Origin: JADHUC01 sp964617665
GTDB taxonomy: Bacteria; Planctomycetota; Planctomycetia; Pirellulales; Pirellulaceae
Assembly: GCA_964617665.1 (NCBI GenBank)
Contig: CAZUAH010000215.1
Location: forward strand, 1 to 22,020
Length of the DNA: 22,020 nucleotides
Reading direction: 5' to 3'
The number at the start of each line of letters is the position of its first letter. The stretch's first letter is position 1. Under the pieces are notes generated by a model. The model searched no databases, was not told where the DNA came from, and saw nothing but the letters and a program-made list of their open reading frames with translations. Shown here in pieces: positions 7,235 through 15,173 of the stretch. Made by a program: the position numbers and the translations under genes.

Positions 7235-7328
7235 TAGTAACCTTAAAAAGCTCTTTCGCATTCAATCCGAGAATACGCGCTTCTTCGCGTGCGGCGACTC
7301 TCGATGCGAGTGTTCTCGGGGGACAACA
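7230..7328 (-). pseudogene. Remnant of an amidohydrolase-like C-terminus
   Basis: On the minus strand this short stretch reads ...RVAAREEARILGLNAKELFK followed by VTT and a stop. The pattern 'ILG.NA..LF' and its position just before a stop resemble the C-terminal helix of amidohydrolase-2 (TIM-barrel metal-dependent hydrolase) proteins. Only ~25-30 codons are recognisable; further upstream the frame runs under the start of the DUF362 gene without similarity. The TAA overlaps the right terminal repeat of the palindromic element. This suggests a gene end left behind by a rearrangement at the insertion. It is a short match judged by eye. Confidence 0.4.
7267..7319 (+). promoter_or_regulatory. 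Possible structured leader (three-way junction) before DUF362 gene
   Basis: CCGAGA (7267-7272) pairs with TCTCGG (7314-7319), enclosing two hairpins: ACGCG-CTTCTT-CGCGT (7275-7290) and AC.CTCG-ATG-CGAG.GT (7297-7313). The structure ends ~17 nt before the GAGGAG ribosome-binding site of the gene at 7351. It could be a leader fold, but the same bases also read as an amidohydrolase-like remnant on the other strand, so it may be coincidental. Confidence 0.3.
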
Positions 7329-7350
7329 AGCAAACGAGGAGAATATCACG

Positions 7351-8547
7351 ATGTCCTGCAATATGAATCGACGTGAAGTGTTGGCCCGTGGCCTGGGTGC
7401 TGCGAGTGTGTTGGCCGCTGGCGGACTGCATACAGTCTGCGGAGCGGAGAAGGCTAACACGTCGCAACCGCGCTCCGACAAATCGGACGAGGCGCCCAGT
7501 TCGCCCGTGGCGATCGAGAAGTGCGATTCCTTTGATCCCCAGGTCTTTCGGAAGGCGCTTGACAAGACGTTCGACCTGATTGGCGGGATCGACGACATGG
7601 TGCGCGGCAAGACTGTCACCATCAAGATCAACTTGACGGGCATGCAGTGGAAGCCGTTCGGGGGAATGCCGGCCTACGAGACGTATCAGACTCATCCGAA
7701 CACCGTGGCTGCCCTGTGCGCGATCTTGGCCGATGCGGGCGCCAAGCGGATGATTGTGGTCGAGAACCTCTATTGGGATCGGCCGATGGAGCAGTCCCTG
7801 ATCGAATCAGGCTGGGATCTTAAGGCGATCCAATCGGCCGGCGATCACAAAGTGACGTTCGAGGACACAAGGCATCGAGGCCCGTTTCCCGCCTACAGCC
7901 GATTCAAGATACCGTGGGGCGGCTTCATATATCCGGCCTTTGACCTGAACGCGCGGTTCGAAAAGACGGACGTGTTGATCTCGCTGGCAAAGCTCAAGCA
8001 ACATGCGCGTGCAGGCATCACCGGCGCAGTGAAGAACTTCTTCGGCATCACGCCTTGTTCGCTGTATGGCAACGACGCACCTAATGAGAATCCGCTATCG
8101 CATCGCACCAAGATGTTTCATTCCGGCAACAAGATCGTACCTGACGGCGTACCGACCGAATTGGATCACGGGCTACCAAGTGGTTCCGAGATTCGAGTTC
8201 CGCGAATCGTCGCCGACATCTGGGGCGCTCGGCCCGCGGAACTGAACATCGTCGAAGGCGTGCGCACCATCAGCGGTGGCGAAGGATACTGGAATAAAGG
8301 AGTTGCGATCGTCGAGCCCAAGGTACTGATCACCGGCCGAAACGGCGTCTGCGTCGACGCCGTCAGCACGGCCGTAATGGGCTTCGATCCACAGGCTCCG
8401 CACGCTAAGTTCCCCTTCCAAGGAGACAATCACTTGCGGTTGTTGGCCGAGGTTGGCATGGGCACCAACGATCTGAGCCGAATCGAATTAGCCGGCGTGC
8501 CGTTGAAAGATGCCGTCCACCCGTTCCAGCCGGGGCGTACCGGTTAG
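7351..8547 (+). CDS. DUF362 domain protein with Tat signal
   Basis: 398 residues, with ATG 7351 preceded by GAGGAG at 7336-7341. ATG 7363 (MNRREVLARG) is an alternative start that keeps the whole signal. The twin-arginine sequence NRREVLARGLGAASVLAAGG occupies 6-25. The DUF362 (PF04015) core is clear: VRGKTVTIKINLTG at 84-97, THPNTVAALCAILADAGAKR at 114-133, LISLAKLKQHARAGITGAVK (continuing NFFG) from 209, and ITGRNGVCVDAVSTAVMGFD near 327-346. DUF362 proteins are often fused to ferredoxin domains in other phyla; this one has no Cys-rich cluster. Function is unknown, and export to the periplasm or paryphoplasm is inferred from the signal. It follows the sugar isomerase gene but is separated by the palindromic element and a possible leader, so it may have its own promoter. 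Confidence 0.88.
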   Translation: MSCNMNRREVLARGLGAASVLAAGGLHTVCGAEKANTSQPRSDKSDEAPSSPVAIEKCDSFDPQVFRKALDKTFDLIGGIDDMVRGKTVTIKINLTGMQWKPFGGMPAYETYQTHPNTVAALCAILADAGAKRMIVVENLYWDRPMEQSLIESGWDLKAIQSAGDHKVTFEDTRHRGPFPAYSRFKIPWGGFIYPAFDLNARFEKTDVLISLAKLKQHARAGITGAVKNFFGITPCSLYGNDAPNENPLSHRTKMFHSGNKIVPDGVPTELDHGLPSGSEIRVPRIVADIWGARPAELNIVEGVRTISGGEGYWNKGVAIVEPKVLITGRNGVCVDAVSTAVMGFDPQAPHAKFPFQGDNHLRLLAEVGMGTNDLSRIELAGVPLKDAVHPFQPGRTG

Positions 8548-8589
8548 CGTGTTGTCAGACTTTGGCTCGGGTCGAGCCGAACGCGCTAA
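8544..8589. terminator. Possible bidirectional stem-loop between convergent genes
   Basis: GGCTCG-GGT-CGAGCC at 8564-8578 forms a perfect 6-bp hairpin. It is nested within TTAGCG (8544-8549) and CGCTAA (8584-8589). It lies between the convergent ends of the DUF362 gene (8547) and the acyltransferase gene (8618). No T-tract follows, so rho-independent termination is uncertain. Confidence 0.35.
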
Positions 8590-8617
8590 GCGTCGGGCTC
8601 GTCATGCGCACTACAGA

Positions 8618-9817
8618 TTACTGCCTTTGATCTGAGGCTCCTTCGAGCATCTTTTGGACACGTGTTTCCAGTATCTCGGTCAGCGCACCTGGGGTCGTCT
8701 TCTTGGCTCCGCGGGGCTCGACGGTGATTGGATCGCCAAACGTGACAGTCGCTTTGCGCGCGCCGCGAATTGTGGCCGTTTTTGCTCCCAATACGTCTTC
8801 CTCGAACTTGTCCAACGTCTCCGCGATACGCTCGACGCTGGGCTGTTCGGACACGTAGTTGCCGGGATAGCTGTAAAGCTGCACGACGAAGAACACGTCG
8901 TCCAAGTCGTCGTACAGCGACTTCTCTTGTTGCGACATCTCATCCTCGCCCAGTTCCTCCAATCGTTTGATCGCCTGCTGTCGAGCGGTCTTTATCCGCA
9001 TTGGAATCGTTGCGTTCGGCGAGTCCACTCCATAAGAGGCTTCGATTCTGTTCAAGATGAATTCGATCAGAGCCGCGATTCGCTCCGGCAGAGGGCCGGA
9101 GGAGGTCTCTCCAAGGAACTCGATTTCCTTTAACGACAGCAGGCCTTCGGCAAGGTGATAAACTCGTTGGCCCAGCGTCAGGTCCGGACGCGGTCGCCAA
9201 AAAACAGCCTGCTCCAAACGAACCATCAATGCCAATAATTCCGGCGTGGGATCCTCGACGTAAGAGTACTTCATCGCACACGGAACGCAGACGATCGGCC
9301 GAGACGCCTTTCTTGCCGCCATCAGTGCAATCGCAGCCGGACCTTCGCGGAAAGGTGTGACGCGATCATTCAAGTGATAGACTTCGCCTTCCGGAAAGAT
9401 GACCAACGGATAGGGCTCGGATTGCAGCACTTCGCGCGCTTGCCGCAGCGCAGATAGGTCCGTGCCTTCACGGTCGATGCTGAAGCACCCGTGCTGCCGG
9501 AGAATCAATCGCCTAAGCCATCCGCTTCGGTCGAAGACTTGCCAAGCGACCATTGCGTAAATGGGACAGGCCAACCGGTCGGCCATTTCGTACAGCGCGA
9601 AGCAGTCGGCGTGGCTGGAATGATTGGGCGTGATCAGTACGCCACAGCCTTGGTCCAGGGCCTCTCTGACCTTGTTCACTCCGTTCACCTCGACGTCCAG
9701 CAGCCTGTGCTTCTTCAGCCGTTCGCGCTGTCGAAACGGGCGCCAAAACTGAATCCATTTCGAACTCAACTTCGGCGACCACCATCGTGGCGGCTTTCGG
9801 TAGGGCTGACGGTTCAT
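8618..9817 (-). CDS. PlsC-like 1-acylglycerol-phosphate acyltransferase with C-terminal extension
   Basis: 399 residues, ATG 9817-9815. The N-terminal ~230 residues are a PlsC/LPLAT domain. Motif I is NHSSHAD at 65-71 (H66-x4-D71), and motif III is FPEGEVYHLND at 141-151, with R/K-rich flanks. This family acylates lysophosphatidate or related lysolipids at the inner face of the membrane. The remaining ~165 residues are unusual: no obvious domain, charged helices (EELGEDEMSQQEKSLYDDLD near 290-309) and a final segment VTFGDPITVEPRG resembling the 'G.PI' strand that usually ends PlsC domains. No convincing transmembrane helix is visible. A GAGGGG sequence lies 12-14 nt upstream of the start, a rather long spacing. 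The gene is alone, convergent with the DUF362 gene. Confidence 0.85.
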   Translation of the reverse strand: MNRQPYRKPPRWWSPKLSSKWIQFWRPFRQRERLKKHRLLDVEVNGVNKVREALDQGCGVLITPNHSSHADCFALYEMADRLACPIYAMVAWQVFDRSGWLRRLILRQHGCFSIDREGTDLSALRQAREVLQSEPYPLVIFPEGEVYHLNDRVTPFREGPAAIALMAARKASRPIVCVPCAMKYSYVEDPTPELLALMVRLEQAVFWRPRPDLTLGQRVYHLAEGLLSLKEIEFLGETSSGPLPERIAALIEFILNRIEASYGVDSPNATIPMRIKTARQQAIKRLEELGEDEMSQQEKSLYDDLDDVFFVVQLYSYPGNYVSEQPSVERIAETLDKFEEDVLGAKTATIRGARKATVTFGDPITVEPRGAKKTTPGALTEILETRVQKMLEGASDQRQ

Positions 9818-10163
9818 GAGTGTAGTCCATCCCCTCTCAAACGGTATTGGCGAGTTTTCGAGGTCGGTGTCTCTGAATTGTCAGACCGAAAATACCACAA
9901 GCAGGCGTCTTAAGTCTACGCGAGAACAGTGTCGCCGAGGGCTACCCAGGGCGCGCATGTACCCATCCCTTGGGATTATCGCGACCCCTCGACCTTGCGT
10001 CTGGACAACTCCGCCAGGTTCAGCGTCACCAACGGCTTGGTTGTGGCGGGTGGAAATGGTTAGTCGCGGCCAATAGATGATCCTCGGCGCGACGAGTGAC
10101 GACGTTCCGTGTTGTGATTTCAAACACCACGGATCGTCACGCGTCACATGCGGCCGGGATCAT
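9818..10163. other. Intergenic region without recognised gene
   Basis: This lies upstream of the acyltransferase gene and presumably holds its leftward promoter. Short open frames exist on both strands but none has a ribosome-binding site or recognisable protein pattern. I see no strong repeat here. Confidence 0.5.
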
Positions 10164-10307
10164 TCATGTGGCATAATTGCCGCCACTCAACAGCCGTTGG
10201 GCTTCGTCGATCGTACTGCGCTCATCCAAGACGCGACGAAACGTCAAATAGAGCGGAGTACCCAACGGATGGAGCTCGGGCGAATCGTCGGCCTGTTTCT
10301 CGCTAGT
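10164..10307 (-). pseudogene. Short coding remnant directly after trpB
   Basis: After the TGA of the TrpB-like gene, the same minus-strand frame continues open for 47 codons. It reads ...DDSPELHPLGTPLYLTFRRV, then LDERSTIDEAQRLLSGGNYA and T before TGA 10166-10164. The stretch looks protein-like, with an amphipathic helix 'STIDEAQRLL' after 'GTPLYLTFRRVLDE'. It is reminiscent of 'G.P...LRR.L....T.DEA..LL' in C45/penicillin-acylase-like acyltransferases. No start codon or ribosome-binding site is visible, so I read it as a gene remnant, not as a functional extension. Confidence 0.35.
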
Positions 10308-10310
10308 CGA

Positions 10311-11666
10311 TCATTCGATCACGGGCAACTCGGCAAGTGCGGCTTCGATCTTCTCCTGCGGATATGCAAAGTCATGCAGTTCGCCGCCGAGATACTTGTC
10401 GTATGCCGCCAAGTCGCAGATTCCATGGCCGCTGAAGTTGAAGACGATGCACTCCTCTTTGCCTTCTTCGCGGCAGCGGATCGCTTCGTTGATCGCAGCT
10501 CGAATTGCGTGCGACGTCTCCGGTGCCGGAATCGTACCTTCTGTGGCAGCGAACAACTGAGCGGCCTCGAAGCATTCAGTCTGGTGGAATTCCGCCGGCT
10601 CAACTATGCCCAAGTCTATGGCATGGCTAACCATGGCCGCCATGCCATGATACCGTAGACCGCCTGCGTGGATCCCCGGTGGCACAAAGCTATGGCCCAG
10701 TGTGTGCATCTTGATCAGCGGCGTTAGCATCGTAGTGTCGCCGAAATCGTAACGATATTCCCCATGGCTCATTGTCGGGCACGAACAAGGCTCGGCGCCG
10801 ACGAATCGGATGTCCTTGCCCTTGATCTTCTGAGCGACGAACGGGAAAGCCAGTCCAGCGAAATTGCTTCCGCCTCCGCAACAACCGATGACCACGTCCG
10901 GCGAGTCGCCGATCGCCTCGAATTGTTTCTCCGCCTCCAGGCCGATGACCGTCTGGTGCAGCAACACATGATTGAGCACACTGCCAAGGGAGTATTTAGT
11001 GTCATCACGAGTCACAGCCGCTTCAACGGCTTCGCTAATGGCCATGCCCAAACTGCCCGGCGTGTCGGGGTCGGCCGCCAGCATTTGCCGTCCTGCTTCC
11101 GTTTCTTCGGAGGGGCTTGGCGTGACGTCGCCGCCCCAGAGTTGCATCATGGACCGCCGGTACGGTTTCTGGTGGTAGCTGACCTTGACCATGTAGACCT
11201 TGCACTGGATGTCGAAGATCTTGCTGGCAAACGATAGGGCGCTACCCCATTGGCCAGCCCCCGTCTCAGTCGTCAGGCGGTTGATTCCTTCTTGTTTGTT
11301 GTAGTATGCCTGGGCAATCGCCGTATTTGGCTTGTGACTTCCAGCCGGGCTGTGGCTTTCGTCTTTGAAGTAGATCCGAGCGGGTGTCTTCAGTTCGCGT
11401 TCAAGGTTCGTGGCACGTACCAAGGGTGTAGGTCGCCATATTGCCAAAGCGTCGCGGATTTCCTGTGGTATTTCGATCCATCGATCCTGGCTCACCTCCT
11501 GCATAATCAACGCCATGGGGAAGATCGGAGCCAAATCGTCCGGACCGACGGGTTGCTTGGTTCCCGGATGCAGCACTGGCGGCATCGGCTTGGGAAAATC
11601 CGCTTGCAGGTTGTACCAGGCAGTTGGGAGATCTTGTTCGCTCAACAACACTCGCTTCGAACTCAT
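10311..11666 (-). CDS. trpB: TrpB2-type tryptophan synthase beta chain-like PLP enzyme
   Basis: 451 residues, ATG 11666-11664, with AAAGGAT ~8 nt upstream. It is a fold-type II PLP enzyme. RPTPLVRATNLERELKTPAR is at 78-97, the PLP lysine motif SPAGSHKPN at 106-114 (K112), TETGAGQWG at 133-141 with E134 in the position of the TrpB catalytic Glu, and the phosphate-binding GGGSN at 264-268. The length, the long N-terminus (MSSKRVLLSEQDLPTAWYNL) and EPCSCPTMSHGEYRYDFGDT are typical of TrpB2 ('TrpB-like pyridoxal-phosphate-dependent enzyme', ~450 residues) and unlike classical TrpB1 (~400). TrpB2 condenses indole with serine (or phosphoserine in some lineages) to tryptophan, often without a tightly bound TrpA. 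No other trp gene is nearby, consistent with a stand-alone indole-salvage role, which is inference. Confidence 0.92.
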   Translation of the reverse strand: MSSKRVLLSEQDLPTAWYNLQADFPKPMPPVLHPGTKQPVGPDDLAPIFPMALIMQEVSQDRWIEIPQEIRDALAIWRPTPLVRATNLERELKTPARIYFKDESHSPAGSHKPNTAIAQAYYNKQEGINRLTTETGAGQWGSALSFASKIFDIQCKVYMVKVSYHQKPYRRSMMQLWGGDVTPSPSEETEAGRQMLAADPDTPGSLGMAISEAVEAAVTRDDTKYSLGSVLNHVLLHQTVIGLEAEKQFEAIGDSPDVVIGCCGGGSNFAGLAFPFVAQKIKGKDIRFVGAEPCSCPTMSHGEYRYDFGDTTMLTPLIKMHTLGHSFVPPGIHAGGLRYHGMAAMVSHAIDLGIVEPAEFHQTECFEAAQLFAATEGTIPAPETSHAIRAAINEAIRCREEGKEECIVFNFSGHGICDLAAYDKYLGGELHDFAYPQEKIEAALAELPVIE

Positions 11667-12258
11667 GGGCCTATCCTTTCGTCGTGAATGTACAAAGGTT
11701 CAACTTTAATGCGCGATGGCAGACTTGTCGAGCGCCCCAGCTGTCACAAATGAAGTAGATCACCGCTCTGACCGGTGCGACGTCAAACGCGAGCCTCGTA
11801 TGCCATGTCGTCGCGGGCGGTGAACACTTGAACTACGCCAGCAGAATAGACGCTGGGCAACTGGGGTTTGCGGTGTGGACAATCGCAATTGGAGCGATAA
11901 CCGAAGCCCAATCGACATCGTGGCCGCAGGTGCCTGCGGGCGTACGCAGATGCCGCTGGATTCCCACCCAGGCACTAGCAGGCTTGCACTTCACGATTTG
12001 TCGTTAAAGTCTCCCCAGCCAGTACGACCAGGATACCATGATTTTGCCTTCCGCGCCGCATAAGCAGATCGACTGGAACCACGCCACTATTCGATCCGAC
12101 CACTTCATTATGCAATACCCGGCCATCGCGTGGTAACACGTACGGTTAGTGTCGACTAGCACCCACCAAAGGAAAGACGGATTACCAGTCCGACGCGTGA
12201 GTTTTGTCTAAGGGCCAACTCTACGCTTACTGGTTACCTACCGACGGAGAGTCCGAAC
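11667..12258. other. 592-bp intergenic region between divergent trpB and porin genes
   Basis: It must contain the leftward trpB promoter and the rightward porin promoter. Short open frames on both strands (for example near 11760-11975 and 11875-12063) lack ribosome-binding sites and recognisable motifs. I found no strong palindrome or convincing -35/-10 pair, so the porin promoter remains unassigned. Confidence 0.5.
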
Positions 12259-13542
12259 ATGAAGATCACGAAGAGATTGATCGCAATTGCTGTGTTGGGC
12301 CTATTCCCAACAACCACGGCCTGGGCCGCGCAAGAGACCATTTCTGATGAGCCCGAGGCTGCGACGAACCAGGAGGACACTGAATCGCCGAGTGACGCAG
12401 AAGTCACCGAGGCGGAACTCACGGACATTGCGTCGGACCCGTTTGAAGACGACATTGGCGAATTCGAAATCACATACGGCGATCCATGTTGCACTATCCC
12501 GCGGCACTTGTTCCCCACGAGCTGCGGAGGTCTCAATATCGGTGGGTGGCTCCAAATGGGATACCACACCGAAGGTGCCAATGGCATTGGAGTGGCCGCC
12601 GCAGCTAGCGTAAGGGGGCCGTTCAACAACTATCCCAACGCACTTCAGTTGCAGCAGGGCTGGTTTTTCGCCGAGAAGAAGGCAGAGACGTACGGTTACG
12701 GCTTGGACTGGGGATTCCGCTTCGATTACGTCTACGGTACCGATGGCCAAGACGCACAGTCGATCGGGAATACGCCAGGGAACTGGGATACGACATGGGA
12801 TGCTGGCAACTTCTACGGCCACGCCCTGCCGCAACTGTACGCGGAAGTCGCTTACGACGATTTGAGCGTTAAGATCGGGCGCTTCTTCACGATCGCTGGC
12901 TATGAGAGCGTGATGGCTCCACAGAACTTCTTCTACTCTCACTCTGCCTCCTTCTTATTGGAACCCTTTGCACATACGGGATTCCTTGCCGAGTGGGACT
13001 ACAGCGATAACGTGACTTTGTACGGTGGCTGGACGATGGGTTGGGACACGGGCTACGAACGCAATGGCGGAGACGCCGTCCTCGGCGGATTTTCGTTGCA
13101 GTTGACCGACGCCGTGACCTTTGCCTACTACGCGTCCATGGGTGATTTTGGCATGGCCGCGACGCGGGGCAGCGATTCGAATGGGTACTTCCATACCATG
13201 TTACTGGACTGTCGCGTGACAGACCGCCTGACGTACGTTCTCCAGACCGACTACCTGGACAACGCGCTATACACCACCGTCATTGCCGCTCCCATCGGCC
13301 CAGTGTTGACTGTGAACCAGTACTTGCTCTACGAAGTCAATGATCGGTGGGCCTTCGGTGCCCGATTCGACTGGTTGCGTTTTGATGGAACTCAACGGGA
13401 ATTCGCTAACTTCACCTTCGGTGCCAACTACCGGCCCCATCCCAACGTGGTGATCCGACCGGAACTCCGCTACGACGATTTTGACAACCTTGGCCTCCAA
13501 GACTCGACGACTCTTGGCATCGACGCCATCCTGACGTTCTGA
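12259..13542 (+). CDS. Outer-membrane beta-barrel protein, BBP2/OmpL-like porin
   Basis: 427 residues, ATG 12259 after GGAGAG (12246-12251). A Sec signal peptide is clear (MKITKRLIAIAVLGLFPTTT, then AWA, cleavage likely at AWA/AQ near 23). An acidic, low-complexity linker follows (EPEAATNQEDTESPSDAEVT, about 32-51), then a barrel rich in alternating aromatic/polar strands: LNIGGWLQMGYHTEG, YGYGLDWGFRFDYVYGTDGQ, LPQLYAEVAYDDLSVKIGRF, FLAEWDYSDNVTLYGGWTMG and a final strand ending in F. This is the pattern of putative beta-barrel porin-2 (PF07642), which is abundant in planctomycetes, with two Cys in the C-C-T-I segment near 76-77. It likely allows solute passage across the outer membrane. It is monocistronic, ended by a strong terminator. 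Confidence 0.87.
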   Translation: MKITKRLIAIAVLGLFPTTTAWAAQETISDEPEAATNQEDTESPSDAEVTEAELTDIASDPFEDDIGEFEITYGDPCCTIPRHLFPTSCGGLNIGGWLQMGYHTEGANGIGVAAAASVRGPFNNYPNALQLQQGWFFAEKKAETYGYGLDWGFRFDYVYGTDGQDAQSIGNTPGNWDTTWDAGNFYGHALPQLYAEVAYDDLSVKIGRFFTIAGYESVMAPQNFFYSHSASFLLEPFAHTGFLAEWDYSDNVTLYGGWTMGWDTGYERNGGDAVLGGFSLQLTDAVTFAYYASMGDFGMAATRGSDSNGYFHTMLLDCRVTDRLTYVLQTDYLDNALYTTVIAAPIGPVLTVNQYLLYEVNDRWAFGARFDWLRFDGTQREFANFTFGANYRPHPNVVIRPELRYDDFDNLGLQDSTTLGIDAILTF

Positions 13543-13568
13543 GTCGTCACTGCGTCTACGTGAACTTC

Positions 13569-13602
13569 AAACGGGGCCGCCTGGAAAGGCGGCCCCGTTT
13601 TT
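13569..13602. terminator. Strong rho-independent terminator
   Basis: AAACGGGGCCGCC (13569-13581) pairs perfectly with GGCGGCCCCGTTT (13588-13600) around a 6-nt loop TGGAAA. A T-run follows on the plus strand, and the matching A-run on the other side allows use in both directions. It ends the porin transcript and also lies at the 3' end of the convergent hydrolase gene. Confidence 0.93.
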
Positions 13603-13606
13603 GCTG

Positions 13607-14659
13607 CTACCGGGAAGACGAGGGCGACTCCAAGGAAGAGAAGAACTTCTCCAAGGCCTCATAGTACTCGTCCGTTTGCGGATCGTTGTGGTTCCGACCG
13701 TGAAGCGTGACAAACGTCTTCGGCTCGTTGGCTGCATCAAACAGCTTTCGCCCCAACGAATAGGGAATTGTACGGTCGGCGTCCCCGTGGCTCTGAAGCA
13801 GAGGGCCTTGGTAATTGGTGATTTTGGAAACCGAATCCATCTCTTTGGTCAAGGCAAGATCGACCAACTGTCGTGGGAAGTGCGCGGCCGCTACCTCGGA
13901 TAGAGCAGAGAAGGTGCTCTCGAGAATGAGGCCCCTGGCACCTTCCTCGTTTGCCAAATCGACCACAACCGCACCACCGAGCGATCGTCCCATCAGCACA
14001 ATTTCGTTCTCGGCAATCGTCTCACGCTTGGCAAGATACTCGCGCGCGGCGCGGACATCGCACAGCAGCCCGTCAATGGTCGGCACGCCTTCACTGCGCC
14101 CGTACCCGCGATAGTCAAAGACGAAAACGGACACGCGAAACCGGTCCCGCAGCATTCGTATGCTTGAAGCGCGATGCGACAAATTGCCGGCGTTGCCATG
14201 AGCAAATAGAACCAATTCGCGAGGATCGTCATGTTGCAGGTACCATCCATGTAGACGGAGACCATCGACCGTCTGAAACCAACAGTCCTCGAAATCCATC
14301 TCTGCCGGTTCCCAGTTGCCATCAGGAAACTCACTCGGGAAGAGTGCCAAGAAGTCCTCGGGAGATCGGATCGTCTCGTCCAAAACATGATCGCGAATGA
14401 TCTGTCGTTGTTCGGCAATCCGACGCTCGCGCGAGTGCGTCTGTCTCTCCAGATCGGCGATTCTCTCTTCGGTCTCGGCCTCAGCCAACTCGAGAGCCTG
14501 GATTCGCTGCCGCTGCTCCTCGACGGTCTGTTTGAGTTCATCATTCGCATGGGGATCCACAGGCTCGTCTTGGCGCATACAAACCCAACCGGCCAAGCCT
14601 ACCCCTGCAACAATGCCGAGGACGAAGCCAATGAGAACAGGTAGCGTCTTCCAACGCAT
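13607..14659 (-). CDS. Membrane-anchored alpha/beta hydrolase with coiled coil
   Basis: 350 residues, ATG 14659-14657. The N-terminal membrane anchor (TLPVLIGFVLGIVAGVGLAG at 5-24) is followed by a charged coiled coil at about 38-92 (ELKQTVEEQRQRIQALELAE and onward). The alpha/beta-hydrolase domain (Bem46/ABHD13-like) runs from ~120: LVLFAHGNAGN at 149-159 (oxyanion loop HGN), VFDYRGYGRSEG at 180-191, nucleophile elbow GRSLGG at 224-229 (S226), acid in HGDADRTIP (D295) and the base H324 in HGRNHND. All catalytic residues are present, so it is probably an active esterase or thioesterase; substrate unknown. The catalytic domain is probably extracytoplasmic, with the coiled coil as a spacer or oligomerisation stalk. 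It lies 22 bp downstream of the 163-residue gene and is likely co-transcribed with it. Confidence 0.87.
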   Translation of the reverse strand: MRWKTLPVLIGFVLGIVAGVGLAGWVCMRQDEPVDPHANDELKQTVEEQRQRIQALELAEAETEERIADLERQTHSRERRIAEQRQIIRDHVLDETIRSPEDFLALFPSEFPDGNWEPAEMDFEDCWFQTVDGLRLHGWYLQHDDPRELVLFAHGNAGNLSHRASSIRMLRDRFRVSVFVFDYRGYGRSEGVPTIDGLLCDVRAAREYLAKRETIAENEIVLMGRSLGGAVVVDLANEEGARGLILESTFSALSEVAAAHFPRQLVDLALTKEMDSVSKITNYQGPLLQSHGDADRTIPYSLGRKLFDAANEPKTFVTLHGRNHNDPQTDEYYEALEKFFSSLESPSSSR

Positions 14660-14681
14660 AGGTCGACTCGAAGAACTCGTG

Positions 14682-15173
14682 TCAAATACGTGCCATCAAA
14701 ACGACGTAGTTCTTGCCGTGTTTCTTGGCGCACTTGGGGCACGTGGTGTAGTAGAAATAGAGCTTGAGCAGCGTCTTGCCTTGCGACACGACGTGATCCT
14801 GCATTTCTTTGATCCACTTTCGCATGTGGCTGTAGGGTCCTTCGAAGACCTTGGCCAGAAACGTACCCGATATGGTTGCCATGTTGGCGTTTGGCACGTC
14901 CTTGGTGACCTCGACATAGACGTCGGCACCCCACAGCGAGTTCTCGTCAGATAGCACGATCATCCTCTCGGACTTGGCATCGGCCGCCTCGATCAGAGCG
15001 ACTGTCTTCTTCATGACCGATCCGAAATTCAACGGAATGTGCAAGAAGCTCCGCACGCGCGCCTTGACGAACTTCTTATCCTCCCAGGTCAACTCCTGCC
15101 CGTCCCACGGCTCGGGATCGAACTTGGGGCAGCACACGTCGGTCGCGTCCGGCATTTCGCTGTTCTCGGTCAT
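14682..15173 (-). CDS. Conserved protein of unknown function with CPxC motif
   Basis: 163 residues, ATG 15173-15171, with GGAGGG ~10 nt upstream. I recognise the general pattern of a conserved bacterial family (FDPEPWDGQELTWEDKKFVK at 18-37, HIPLNFGSVM at 45-54, LSDENSLWGADVYVEVTKDV at 74-93, TFLAKVFEGPYSHMRKW at 104-120, LYFYYTTCPKCAKKHGKNYV at 138-157) but no established function. The alternating strands and 'FEGPY..M..W' segment are reminiscent of GyrI/SOUL-like ligand-binding folds; this is weak. A CC pair at 14-15 and CPKC at 145-148 could bind a metal or form disulfides. There is no signal peptide or membrane segment. It is the first gene of a two-gene unit with the alpha/beta hydrolase. 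Confidence 0.75.
   Translation of the reverse strand: MTENSEMPDATDVCCPKFDPEPWDGQELTWEDKKFVKARVRSFLHIPLNFGSVMKKTVALIEAADAKSERMIVLSDENSLWGADVYVEVTKDVPNANMATISGTFLAKVFEGPYSHMRKWIKEMQDHVVSQGKTLLKLYFYYTTCPKCAKKHGKNYVVLMARI

Noticed and set aside
7028..7237. Small plus-strand open frame within the palindromic element
   Set aside because: Its sequence is the translation of inverted-repeat arms (KWSGE-like); no ribosome-binding site and no protein pattern.
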